DNA of 38,447 bases, taken from positions 1-38,447 of the forward strand of contig ONOE01000016.1 of the NCBI GenBank assembly GCA_900319365.1, in the 5' to 3' direction. This document shows, one piece after another, positions 26,041 to 32,914 of this stretch (its first letter is position 1; each line of letters starts with the position of its first letter). This DNA is from an uncultured bacterium (lineage in GTDB: Bacteria; Cyanobacteriota; Vampirovibrionia; Gastranaerophilales; Gastranaerophilaceae). The notes under the pieces are model-generated. The model searched no databases. It saw nothing but the letters and a program-made list of their open reading frames with translations, and was not told the origin of the DNA. A program made the translations under genes and the position numbers.

Positions 26041-26129
26041 TGTGTCTGAATGATACAAAACTCCCCTCAATGACTTTAATTAAAGCCTGTTTAGAGTGAT
26101 GAATGTGTTTGTACACATTAAAAAGGAGG
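26041..26129 (+). repeat. Accessory leader repeat, copy 1
   Basis: About 89 bp from just after the previous stop to the ribosome binding site of the DUF4268-like gene. It shares the core CAATGACTTTAATTAAAG and the flanks GATACAAAA, GAGTGATGAATGT and CATTAAAAAGG with two further copies. The outer arms of the dyad are less complementary here than in copies 2 and 3. Confidence 0.85.
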
Positions 26130-26134
26130 TCATT

Positions 26135-26950
26135 ATGACTACAATCACAGCAGAACAAGCTCTAAAGAGCAAACAGAATTTTTCAGAATTCTTGGAAAAC
26201 AACACTCCCGTTCAGGTAACTTCAACCATAGCGGATTACCAAGCAAAGAGCGGAAAAGTTGTTGTAACCCTTACGGATTTAACACAAAACTTCGACACTT
26301 TCATTGATGTTGTAAATGATCCGACAGTTTTAGAATTACCTCAAAAACCATACTTCGCTTGGATAGTTACAACTCCAAAAGAACGAATTATGAATGTTTT
26401 AAGAACGATCAATGAGGGTTCAACAGGTGATTTAGGAATTTTTGTTTTTAAGGCTTTTTTGAACGGCGATAAAATGGACTTTGAATGCCTTTTGAAACCT
26501 GAATTAAGAGAAAAGCAAAAGCGAGAAAAGACAATAACCAAAACAGGCGGTATTCAATACGATTATTGGAAAGTTTATTCGGAAGTATGCGATGAAATGG
26601 GCGAGGGCGATTATCAAATCAAGCCGGCATCACAACATTATCAAAATATACCGATCGGACTCAAAGGTGCATACATTAAGCAAACAATAAGTGTAAAAGA
26701 TAATTATGTTGCATCAGAATTATTTATTGGAGATAATAAGCAACTCTTCGCAGACCTTAAAGAACACGAAAAAGAAATTGAAAAGGAACTTGGCACTCTA
26801 ACTTGGGATTGTAAGGATTCAAACAAAAGTTGCTTTATAAGAAGAACGATATTTGTAGATTTTACAAATCCTGACAGATACGAAGAGTATGCAAAACAAC
26901 AAATTGAATTAGCCATAAAGGTCAGAGAAACATTTTTTAAATACATATAA
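26135..26950 (+). CDS. DUF4268-like domain protein, unknown role
   Basis: A 271-aa protein from the ATG with AAGGAGG six bases before it (26135). The C-terminal ~110 residues resemble the DUF4268 pattern: 'NIPIGLKGAYIKQTISVKD', 'ASELFIGDNKQLFADLKEHEKEIEKELG' (partial), 'LTWDCKDSNKSCFIRR', 'YAKQQIELAIKVRETF'. That domain is often found in restriction- or defence-associated proteins of the nuclease fold class. The N-terminal ~100 residues look like a separate small domain. No clear catalytic triad can be assigned. It sits alone behind repeat copy 1. Confidence 0.6.
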   Translation: MTTITAEQALKSKQNFSEFLENNTPVQVTSTIADYQAKSGKVVVTLTDLTQNFDTFIDVVNDPTVLELPQKPYFAWIVTTPKERIMNVLRTINEGSTGDLGIFVFKAFLNGDKMDFECLLKPELREKQKREKTITKTGGIQYDYWKVYSEVCDEMGEGDYQIKPASQHYQNIPIGLKGAYIKQTISVKDNYVASELFIGDNKQLFADLKEHEKEIEKELGTLTWDCKDSNKSCFIRRTIFVDFTNPDRYEEYAKQQIELAIKVRETFFKYI

Positions 26951-26951
26951 A

Positions 26952-27038
26952 TGTGTCCAATTGATACAAAATCACTCGCAATGACTTTAATTAAAGTCCA
27001 TTGTGAGTGATGAATGTTAATGCAGATTAAAAAAAGGA
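26952..27038 (+). repeat. Accessory leader repeat, copy 2
   Basis: The second copy of the ~87-bp leader, starting right after the preceding stop codon. It contains ATCACTCGCAATGACTTTAA and its near-complement TTAAAGTCCATTGTGAGTGA, centred at 26990/26991, with one extra base in the right arm. Arms CACTC/GAGTG replace CGCTC/GAGCG of copy 3, a compensatory change. Confidence 0.88.
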
Positions 27039-27047
27039 GTAATAAAT

Positions 27048-27272
27048 ATGGGCATTATGACAACAGACAAAGAAGAAAGAAACTACCAAGCATTTATGAA
27101 TGAACTTGAAAAATTATCTAAAAAATACGGAATTGGCATTTCGGGTTGTGGTGTATTTGATTATTGGGATGAAAACGGATTCAAAGAAATCGAATACAGA
27201 AAAGATTCCTCAAGCGGTGATTTACGAATTGAAAAACTTGTATTTTCAGACGGCACTTCATTAGACGATTAG
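27048..27272 (+). CDS. Hypothetical small protein
   Basis: A 74-aa protein (MGIMTTDKEERNYQAFMNELEKL...) with AAGGAGT upstream. Helical N-terminal half, then 'GISGCGVFDYWDENGFKEIEY' (partial) and a short beta-rich end. It may start at the second Met (27057). Family not recognised. It is the first of a two-gene unit behind repeat copy 2. Confidence 0.65.
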   Translation: MGIMTTDKEERNYQAFMNELEKLSKKYGIGISGCGVFDYWDENGFKEIEYRKDSSSGDLRIEKLVFSDGTSLDD

Positions 27273-27281
27273 GAACAAGCA

Positions 27282-27506
27282 ATGATTGAATTAAATGGTA
27301 TTTACAAATTAAAACACATTAAAGGATTAAATAGCAACACAGATTATGAATATAAAGTTATTGCTATCAACAAAGAAAAAACAATGGTTTGTTGCGTTCA
27401 ATTAGACGGATTTGATGCCGGCAAACAATTTGTATTTATGATCGAGTGCTTACTTGATCCTGAAAGACCTGAAGATAAATATTTTGGTGAAATCATACAA
27501 AAATAA
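27282..27506 (+). CDS. Hypothetical small protein
   Basis: A 74-aa, beta-rich protein with 'LNGIYKLKHIKGLNSNTDYE' at the start and 'CCVQLDGFDAGKQFVFMIECL' (partial). It may be an SH3-like small barrel by hydrophobic pattern, but the family is not recognised. Nine bases separate it from the gene before, and it ends two bases before repeat copy 3. Confidence 0.6.
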   Translation: MIELNGIYKLKHIKGLNSNTDYEYKVIAINKEKTMVCCVQLDGFDAGKQFVFMIECLLDPERPEDKYFGEIIQK

Positions 27507-27508
27507 TT

Positions 27509-27595
27509 GTGTTGAAATGATACAAAATCGCTCGCAATGACTTTAATTAAAGTACATTCAGAGCGATTAATGTTAATGCACATTAAAAAGAAAGG
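27509..27595 (+). repeat. Accessory leader repeat, copy 3
   Basis: The third copy, with dyad arms ATCGCTCGCAATGACTTTAA and TTAAAGTACATTCAGAGCGA centred near 27548/27549. The core is identical to the other copies; flank TTAATGTTAATGCACATTAA is near-identical to copy 2. It precedes the 155-aa gene by a few bases. Confidence 0.88.
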
Positions 27596-27603
27596 ACAAA
27601 ACA

Positions 27604-28071
27604 ATGACAAAGACAGTATTAGGAAGCGAAAACACACAGTACGGATTTTATGGAACTATTTATAGTTACAATTCTGAAAAAGAAACTGAAAGCAAATGGG
27701 CAGAAGCATTTGAATTATTGCTTGATTTATCAGGTCTGTCTCCTGCCGAAATTAGAACTTATCTTGATAGCAGAAGCGGTCGTAAATTAGCAGATTATTG
27801 CAACGATTCAAAAGATGATGTCAAAGCCGTAATTATAAGAGAATATTTTAAATGGATTGATGATGATTTATTTGAATGCAGAGTTAAAGAACTTCAAAAC
27901 CCAAGCAAAATGTTATTTGGAACTGTAATGCACGATGAAATTACAAATCAAGATGTTGTAATATTATGCGAGGGAACTAAAAAATACAGAAAAGACAAAT
28001 ATTTCAAAGTTATTGATAAAAACGAAAATATATACATTACAAGAATGGATTTTCTAACCCCGAATGATTAA
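27604..28071 (+). CDS. Hypothetical phage protein
   Basis: A 155-aa protein beginning MTKTVLGSENTQYGFYGTI, with 'LSPAEIRTYLDSRSGRKLAD' and a C-terminal beta region 'TNQDVVILCEGTKKYRKDKY'. I have seen similar small proteins in phage and mobile-element settings but cannot name the family. AAAGGA precedes the ATG. It is the last gene of the plus-strand accessory block and is followed by convergent terminators. Confidence 0.65.
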   Translation: MTKTVLGSENTQYGFYGTIYSYNSEKETESKWAEAFELLLDLSGLSPAEIRTYLDSRSGRKLADYCNDSKDDVKAVIIREYFKWIDDDLFECRVKELQNPSKMLFGTVMHDEITNQDVVILCEGTKKYRKDKYFKVIDKNENIYITRMDFLTPND

Positions 28072-28079
28072 TTTATAAC

Positions 28080-28108
28080 AAGCAACGCTATTTGATAGCG
28101 TTTTGCTT
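28080..28108 (+). terminator. Terminator of the plus-strand accessory block
   Basis: Stem AAGCAACGCTA / TAGCGTTTTGCTT with a TTTGA loop, followed by TTCC. The stem is strong and directly follows the last plus-strand stop codon. It can also work on the minus strand. Confidence 0.7.
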
Positions 28109-28121
28109 TTCCATAAAGAAA

Positions 28122-28144
28122 ACCCCGATCGGGATATGATCGAG
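28122..28144 (-). terminator. Terminator of the minus-strand early region
   Basis: On the minus strand CCTCGATC pairs with GATCGGGG (one mismatch), followed by TTTTCTTT. It lies just downstream of the stop of the Mor/C-like gene, back to back with the plus-strand terminator. Confidence 0.65.
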
Positions 28145-28159
28145 GTAAAGAAGTGATGT

Positions 28160-28468
28160 TTAACTTGTTTTATTAAGCCTTTTCTGCTTTTTTAAGTGAT
28201 TAGAGATAATTCTATAAATTTGTCTTTGAGATAAATCACATTCAATTGCCAATCGATTAATTGTGAATCTTGAGCCGTCATATTCATTTATTACATATGT
28301 TTCTTTTAATTTTTTAAGTGAGTTTTTAGGAATATAAATACTTAATCCGGCTAAAAGGAATATTAACATCAGTGCATGTTTGATCCCTGCCTTTTCAGCA
28401 ATGTATCTTAAATCTTCATTTGGCATATCTTTATGTGATACTTTTTCCATCCATGGCTCGAATTGCAT
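28160..28468 (-). CDS. Mor/C-family transcription activator
   Basis: A 102-aa member of the Mu Mor/C activator family. Visible features are 'EDLRYIAEKAGIKHALMLI', 'LAGLSIYIPKNSLKKL' with the conserved 'iyiPk' strand that dimerises in Mor, and a C-terminal helix-turn-helix 'FTINRLAIECDLSQRQIYRI'. Mor and C bind imperfect dyads just upstream of phage middle and late promoters and recruit RNA polymerase. It is the last gene of the early minus-strand operon, the same place as mor/C in Mu. Only one such gene is present, so one protein may do both the Mor and C jobs. Confidence 0.85.
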   Translation of the reverse strand: MQFEPWMEKVSHKDMPNEDLRYIAEKAGIKHALMLIFLLAGLSIYIPKNSLKKLKETYVINEYDGSRFTINRLAIECDLSQRQIYRIISNHLKKQKRLNKTS

Positions 28469-28484
28469 ACTTCTCCTCTTATGG

Positions 28485-28518
28485 TCTCGTCAGTTGGAGC
28501 ATTACTCCAAGACGAGCA
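28485..28518 (-). promoter_or_regulatory. Strong stem-loop in the leader of the activator gene
   Basis: On the minus strand CTCGTC-TTGGAG-TAATG-CTCCAA-CT-GACGAG forms a 12-bp stem with a 2-nt bulge. It ends about 17 bases before the ATG of the Mor/C-like gene, just ahead of the AGAGGAG ribosome binding site. There is no U-run, so it is not a simple terminator. Possible roles are RNA stability or translation control. Confidence 0.6.
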
Positions 28519-28552
28519 GATTGCACTGTTATCCGCTCGTTTCGACCTGTCA

Positions 28553-28894
28553 TTACATGGAATGTGGAGGGGTAAACATACATTCAAAGTCGTTTTCTAA
28601 TTTTGAAAGAATAGCCATTTGACCTTCAATAACCTTACAATCAACTTCTCTCTCGTATTTCCCACTCCAATTATCCTTTTCCAAGGCTACGTCGGCGTAT
28701 CTTAATTTTGCTTCCCTTAAATCTTCTTCAAGAATAAGCATTTGGTTTTTAATTAACCCAATAACCGCACATTCCGGCATTTCGTTCATTTTTTTAGGTG
28801 TAGCTGTCATTTCAGAATCCATTGATTCCTTCATTGAATTTTCCATTTTGTCTTGCATTGGCATAGACATTTCCATTGTTTTTTCTTCTTGCAT
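28553..28894 (-). CDS. Methionine-rich N-terminus protein, unknown
   Basis: A 113-aa protein. The first 39 residues hold 11 methionines with acidic and serine residues (MQEEKTMEMSMPMQDKMENS...). Then a conventional region follows: 'CAVIGLIKNQMLILEEDL', 'YADVALEKDNWSGKYERE' and a helical end. GGAG lies six bases before the ATG. It lies between GemA and the activator. Not recognised. Confidence 0.65.
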   Translation of the reverse strand: MQEEKTMEMSMPMQDKMENSMKESMDSEMTATPKKMNEMPECAVIGLIKNQMLILEEDLREAKLRYADVALEKDNWSGKYEREVDCKVIEGQMAILSKLENDFECMFTPPHSM

Positions 28895-28919
28895 TTTTTT
28901 CTCCTTATTTTTGTACTAA

Positions 28920-29366
28920 CTAGAGAGCGGCCGCACTCTTTTCTAATTTTTGTTTAATTGCTTTTATCGCTTGGATTACTTTAATTGCCTTAGTTTTAGT
29001 AAGGAAATTAATGTCATCTACTTTAAACTTTGTTTTTAAGAATTTTCTTAGTGATTTGTTAGCGAATTCGTTATTATCGAAATAACAAATCTCTCTCCAT
29101 AACCCCTTTATCATTCTTAATTGTGGTGGGGTTGCCATTTTACTGTCACGATTCAAATCCTCGTAAGGTTTAGGCATTCTTTTCCACAGATTACGTTCTT
29201 CTGCTCTTGTTTCTAAAATATCAAGCATTACAGATGCTTCTGTAAAAGTTAAATCTTTAGAAGAACAAACTCCAAAAGACATCAGCATTTCACGATAAAG
29301 ATCATCGTCTAAACCGAGTAATGACTTTAAAATATGAATTCTTTTAATCTGTGAAGGTGTAGCCAT
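28920..29366 (-). CDS. GemA / Mu gp16-like regulatory protein (DUF1018)
   Basis: A 148-aa DUF1018 protein. The N-terminal 'ATPSQIKRIHILKSLLGLDDDLYREML' (partial) and later 'MATPPQLRMIKGLWREI' are hallmarks of Mu GemA/gp16. In Mu the protein modifies host gene expression and has been linked to host DNA supercoiling. Position between B and the activator fits. The start overlaps the small membrane gene by 23 bp and lacks its own strong ribosome binding site, so coupling is likely. Confidence 0.85.
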   Translation of the reverse strand: MATPSQIKRIHILKSLLGLDDDLYREMLMSFGVCSSKDLTFTEASVMLDILETRAEERNLWKRMPKPYEDLNRDSKMATPPQLRMIKGLWREICYFDNNEFANKSLRKFLKTKFKVDDINFLTKTKAIKVIQAIKAIKQKLEKSAAAL

Positions 29367-29520
29367 ATTTAATACTTAAATCCTCAAGCTCTAACGCTCG
29401 CCCATGTTTAATTCCGACTTGCACTCCAAAAATAAAGATGGCAAGAGCGATTAAAAATACATAAAAAGCGGTTTCACCGGGTCGGAATGGAGGCTTACCG
29501 AGCGATTTATCTACTAACAT
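29344..29520 (-). CDS. Small single-pass membrane protein
   Basis: A 58-aa protein (MLVDKSLGKPPFRPGETAFY...) with one hydrophobic helix, 'VFLIALAIFIFGVQVGI', at about residues 21-37, then a charged C-terminus. GGAGGGA precedes the ATG at a good distance. It starts 13 bp after the B gene stop and overlaps GemA. Function unknown; a small early-region membrane protein could act in superinfection exclusion (inference). Confidence 0.7.
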   Translation of the reverse strand: MLVDKSLGKPPFRPGETAFYVFLIALAIFIFGVQVGIKHGRALELEDLSIKYGYTFTD

Positions 29521-29532
29521 AATTAATCCCTC

Positions 29533-30411
29533 CTATGCCATCAGCATTTTTGAAGTTTGTTTAATCACAGTAGAATCGACCTTTTCAATGCCGTTAAATT
29601 TGGCAATGCTAATACTGTGAGTTATTAAATGTTCTAACTTTCTTGTATTTCCATCAGAATAGAAAAGAAAAGTTTCCGCTAAATCAGGATCTAATCCTGC
29701 CGCATTTAAAATTTTTGTTACATCCTGAATGAGCAATCTATCAAGTAATTTGTGATATTTTACTCTTGAATAAAGTTGATCATATTGATTGTTATAACCT
29801 CGCAAATTCTCAAATAAAACATTTCTTCCTACTAGAAGAACTCCAATCCCTGTTTTATCGTGAATTCTGCGTGTAATTTCTAACGCTCTGTATGGCAAAT
29901 TTTCTGCCTCATCAACTATCAATAATCGTCCTGAATTATTTAATTTATTTACAACTTCATTCATAAGGTCATAAGCACAACCTTTACCTGAAAGACCGAG
30001 TCTTTTATGAATTTCAAGAAGTAATGATTTGGCTGTATATCCTGAATCACTTTCTATTAAAATTGCATCTAAAAAGTTCTTTGTATATTCCTTTACAGCA
30101 ACAGTTTTACCGAGTCCTGCTCTGCCGGCACAAACACCAATCTTGCCTTTCGTATGACAAAGTCTGCCGATTTCTGAAATATACCTGTTAATTGAAATAT
30201 CAACAAATGGAATTTCATCATTATTACGTTCTTTTTCTCTTTGAATAAAATTGTTTATTCTATCAGTAATACGGGAATTGTCACCTTTATAAGTGCCATT
30301 AATCCACATACTTACTGTTGATTTTGCTACACCAATGGCTGTGGCTACAAAATTTACAGATAATCCTTTTGCTTCCATTAAGGTTTTTAAATCATTTCTA
30401 ATATCCGCCAT
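29533..30411 (-). CDS. Transposition ATPase (MuB-like), phage copy
   Basis: A 292-aa MuB family AAA+ ATPase. An N-terminal Cro/C1-type helix-turn-helix ('LSVNFVATAIGVAKSTVSMW', ~18-37) is followed by Walker A 'AGRAGLGKT' (~94-102), Walker B 'LLIVDEAENL' (~160-169) and a sensor 'VLLVGRN'. MuB forms ATP-dependent filaments on target DNA and brings it to the transposase, and gives target immunity. Length and layout match MuB (312 aa). The start lies within the end of A. Confidence 0.92.
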   Translation of the reverse strand: MADIRNDLKTLMEAKGLSVNFVATAIGVAKSTVSMWINGTYKGDNSRITDRINNFIQREKERNNDEIPFVDISINRYISEIGRLCHTKGKIGVCAGRAGLGKTVAVKEYTKNFLDAILIESDSGYTAKSLLLEIHKRLGLSGKGCAYDLMNEVVNKLNNSGRLLIVDEAENLPYRALEITRRIHDKTGIGVLLVGRNVLFENLRGYNNQYDQLYSRVKYHKLLDRLLIQDVTKILNAAGLDPDLAETFLFYSDGNTRKLEHLITHSISIAKFNGIEKVDSTVIKQTSKMLMA

Positions 30412-32371
30412 TAGCGACTCCTTTCAATTCTTCGTCAAGAATTAAATCTGTTTCAAATAAATACAAATCCTCTTCTTTTTGTGTCTCATCAGGCATAAAC
30501 ATTGTTAAATCGTTCTTGCCAAATGCTTCCATATCTTTGTTTTTTCTTATTGCTTTATCCATAGGGGTGTTAGCAATAATAGTAACTTTCGGTTTGGATT
30601 CTTTTTCTTTTTTTGCATATGCCAATTTATAGTTATTGCATTGCTCTTCAATAGGAATCATTTCTAAATTATCCAAGTAAGCTTTTGTTAGTTTTAAACT
30701 ATGCTTTTTAATAGCCAAAGCCTCTTTAAATTCTTCTTTTGAGACTTCGTTTGCGTGTAGTGCAGCAACTGCTTTTACTGCTGTACACTTACCTAAAAAT
30801 TCATCATTATCTAATCTAAATACCCACGCTTCTTTATAATTTTCAGGATCTCTGCGGAGATAAACTTTAACAGACATCTGTGAAATCATCCAATCTGCCC
30901 AATAAGTAATTTCTAATTGCCGATCCTTAATACCATTTCTTGCAATAGTGAAATTGCGTGAAGTTCTTGTGCAGAAGAGTTTTAGTGCCTCATGAGTTGG
31001 CTTAATAATTTCATTAAACTCTTTATCAAAAAGCTCATCAGGACTTAATCCATTGTGATTTTTACCATCAGATGGTTTTTTATTTAAAACATTAATAATA
31101 TAGTCATTAAATACTGTTTTAAATCTTTCAAAATCATAAATTTTATTTGTCTTTATTTCTTGAGCAAGACGTTCAGGTCTTTCTACAACATTTCCACCTC
31201 TATAACCATATACGTGTTTAGACAGGATTTCTTTTAATTTTAGAAAATCTCTTTCTATTGGTTTTGTTTGAGCATTATATGGCAAAGCAAAATGCACATT
31301 TACATTTAATTCATCAAGCATTGATGAAGTTTTATTTTTATCATTTTGAATTTTAATTTTTTCTATTTTTCTGCCGCCGGCAAAATCTTTGCATCGATAA
31401 TCCTTTCCGTTATCAATAATTACATCTTCAGGTAAACCAAACTTTTCTGCCGCATAATAAAATGCCTGAAATATTCTGTCGGAATTAGGACTTCCGCATT
31501 GTAAAATCCACCCTAACCATTTTCCTGATTTGTAATCTCTCCAAGCTGTAACCCAAGGAAATACAACATTTCCTTCAGGATCAAATACCGCCACATCGAT
31601 TTGTGCGTGGTCAGAAACCCATACTTTTCCGCAAGATATTGTCGAGTAATCTCTTTCAATATAGTTTTCAAATTTTTTTTTATAAGCTGATGCACCATAT
31701 CTTGCAAGATATCTTGCATTAACGGGAATTTCTTTTTCTAATCTTCTTTTAAATGCCATATAACTTGGGAATATATATTTATTAACGCTTGCATCAAGCG
31801 ACAATGCGTGTCCATATGTTTGTTCCCAACAAGATTTTAATGACGGAGCACCTTCAACTAAATATAAATTCTTAAAATAATCAAAATCACATTGTTTTAC
31901 TGTGGTTCTAGCATTAGAATCATAATTAGCCAATAATCCATCAATGCCAAATTTTTCATATCTTTTACGCATTTTTGTTATAGAGGAATATGATGTTTTT
32001 GAATTAGGATTATTTTCATTATGAAGTGCAATAAAATTTTTTAATGCTTTGCCTTTTAGCATAGAGCATGATTTTAATATTGATATATATTTTTCTGCTT
32101 GTGTTTTTGCCCACGCAGGAGCTTCCGAATACTTCCTTTTCGGATTAATAATATTTTTATTATTACAATAAATCCTCATATATTCGGCTAAGGAATTTTT
32201 ATCAATAAAGTAGATACATTTTTTTCCAGTTTTCTTAACTGTATAATTTAGCTGATTTAAATGACATTTATTTTTTAATGTTTTATAAGTGATACTTAAC
32301 AGGTTACACGCTGTTATAGGATCAACCCAAGATTCCTGTTGGCTGTTCTTGTTCAGCTCTGTCATAATCAT
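30398..32371 (-). CDS. DDE transposase (MuA-like), phage copy
   Basis: A 657-aa MuA family transposase for replicative transposition. N-terminal HTH DNA-binding regions are followed by the RNase H-like core: Asp in 'VSDHAQID' (~253), Asp in 'IIDNGKDY' (~319), Glu in 'QTKPIERDFLKLKE' (~373). Next comes the beta-barrel Mu-transposase C region, and a C-terminal acidic part that would contact B and ClpX-like unfoldases. MuA is 663 aa. A second in-frame ATG (32365) fits the AAAGG ribosome binding site better. Directly followed by B and GemA, this is clearly the phage's own set. Confidence 0.93.
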   Translation of the reverse strand: MIMTELNKNSQQESWVDPITACNLLSITYKTLKNKCHLNQLNYTVKKTGKKCIYFIDKNSLAEYMRIYCNNKNIINPKRKYSEAPAWAKTQAEKYISILKSCSMLKGKALKNFIALHNENNPNSKTSYSSITKMRKRYEKFGIDGLLANYDSNARTTVKQCDFDYFKNLYLVEGAPSLKSCWEQTYGHALSLDASVNKYIFPSYMAFKRRLEKEIPVNARYLARYGASAYKKKFENYIERDYSTISCGKVWVSDHAQIDVAVFDPEGNVVFPWVTAWRDYKSGKWLGWILQCGSPNSDRIFQAFYYAAEKFGLPEDVIIDNGKDYRCKDFAGGRKIEKIKIQNDKNKTSSMLDELNVNVHFALPYNAQTKPIERDFLKLKEILSKHVYGYRGGNVVERPERLAQEIKTNKIYDFERFKTVFNDYIINVLNKKPSDGKNHNGLSPDELFDKEFNEIIKPTHEALKLFCTRTSRNFTIARNGIKDRQLEITYWADWMISQMSVKVYLRRDPENYKEAWVFRLDNDEFLGKCTAVKAVAALHANEVSKEEFKEALAIKKHSLKLTKAYLDNLEMIPIEEQCNNYKLAYAKKEKESKPKVTIIANTPMDKAIRKNKDMEAFGKNDLTMFMPDETQKEEDLYLFETDLILDEELKGVANGGY

Positions 32372-32564
32372 TGACCTTTATATTGAATATCTGCTCAATA
32401 AAAAAGAGGTCTAGTTCATTTGATTTTCTTTCGCCGGCAAGATATTTACTTACAAGGCTTTCAGATAATTCTAGTTCTCTTGCAAGTTCAGATGGCTTAA
32501 GATTTAATACTGTTAAAACTAGTCTTACAATAATTCTTTTTTGGCAATAAGCACAAATCTTCAT
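32322..32564 (-). CDS. Ner-like small HTH protein
   Basis: An 80-aa protein with 'KPSELARELELSESLVSKYL' (~23-42), a Cro/C1-type helix-turn-helix, preceded by a Cys-x2-Cys start ('ICAYCQKR'). Position just before A and a 50-bp overlap with it match Mu ner, the early negative regulator. GAGAGGA precedes the ATG. It may instead be a short repressor; DNA-binding is likely, target by inference the dyads upstream. Confidence 0.75.
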   Translation of the reverse strand: MKICAYCQKRIIVRLVLTVLNLKPSELARELELSESLVSKYLAGERKSNELDLFFIEQIFNIKVNDYDRAEQEQPTGILG

Positions 32565-32775
32565 CTTCTACAATTCCTCTCTGATATAGTCGACCTTTCT
32601 ATATCTAGCAGTAACGATTTTTTATGATATTTTAATCATTGAATTGGCTGATTTTTCAGCATAACAATTTAACCCAACAGGGGTATTGTTGTGCCTCAAA
32701 TCGATCGTTCCCAATCACTTTATAATTTAATTATATTTATATCAAAATATTTGAAAAGACCTAGCAGAAAGCGTT
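32565..32775 (-). promoter_or_regulatory. Early promoter/operator region of the prophage
   Basis: There is no gene here. On the minus strand an AT-rich stretch (32716-32750) contains TTGATA and TATAAA about 15 bp apart, a possible early promoter. Between it and the Ner-like gene are three small dyads: AACAAT/ATTGTT with ACCC/GGGT inside (32663-32690), GCTGA/TCAGC (32648-32661), and ATGAT/ATCAT (32624-32639). They are candidates for Ner or repressor sites. The region ends at the second transposon. Confidence 0.5.
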
Positions 32776-32793
32776 TTGTCAATTTCTGTACAA
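32776..32793 (-). repeat. Transposon 2 end, low-coordinate side
   Basis: TTGTCAATTTCTGTACAA, the inverted counterpart of TTGTACAGGAATTGACAA at the other end (17 of 18 match). Confidence 0.7.
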
Positions 32794-32899
32794 AAATGTA
32801 ACTCAAAATGCAGTAATATTAAGAAGTAAAAAATAGAAAATATTAAATTAAAAAATTTTTTATTTAATATTTATAATGCTTTGAGGTTGATTTATAAAA

Positions 32900-32914
32900 T
32901 TGTACAGGAATTGC
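32900..32914 (+). repeat. Internal copy of the transposon 2 end motif
   Basis: TTGTACAGGAATTGC lies just past the stop of the third gene and opposite in orientation to the outermost copy at 32776. It could be an additional transposase-binding site, analogous to the mixed orientation of binding sites in the Mu left end. Confidence 0.6.

Noticed and set aside
26041..27595. CRISPR-like or transposon-end repeats
   Set aside because: Copies are ~470-910 bp apart, each joined to a gene start, with no spacers and no transposase nearby; they behave as leaders.
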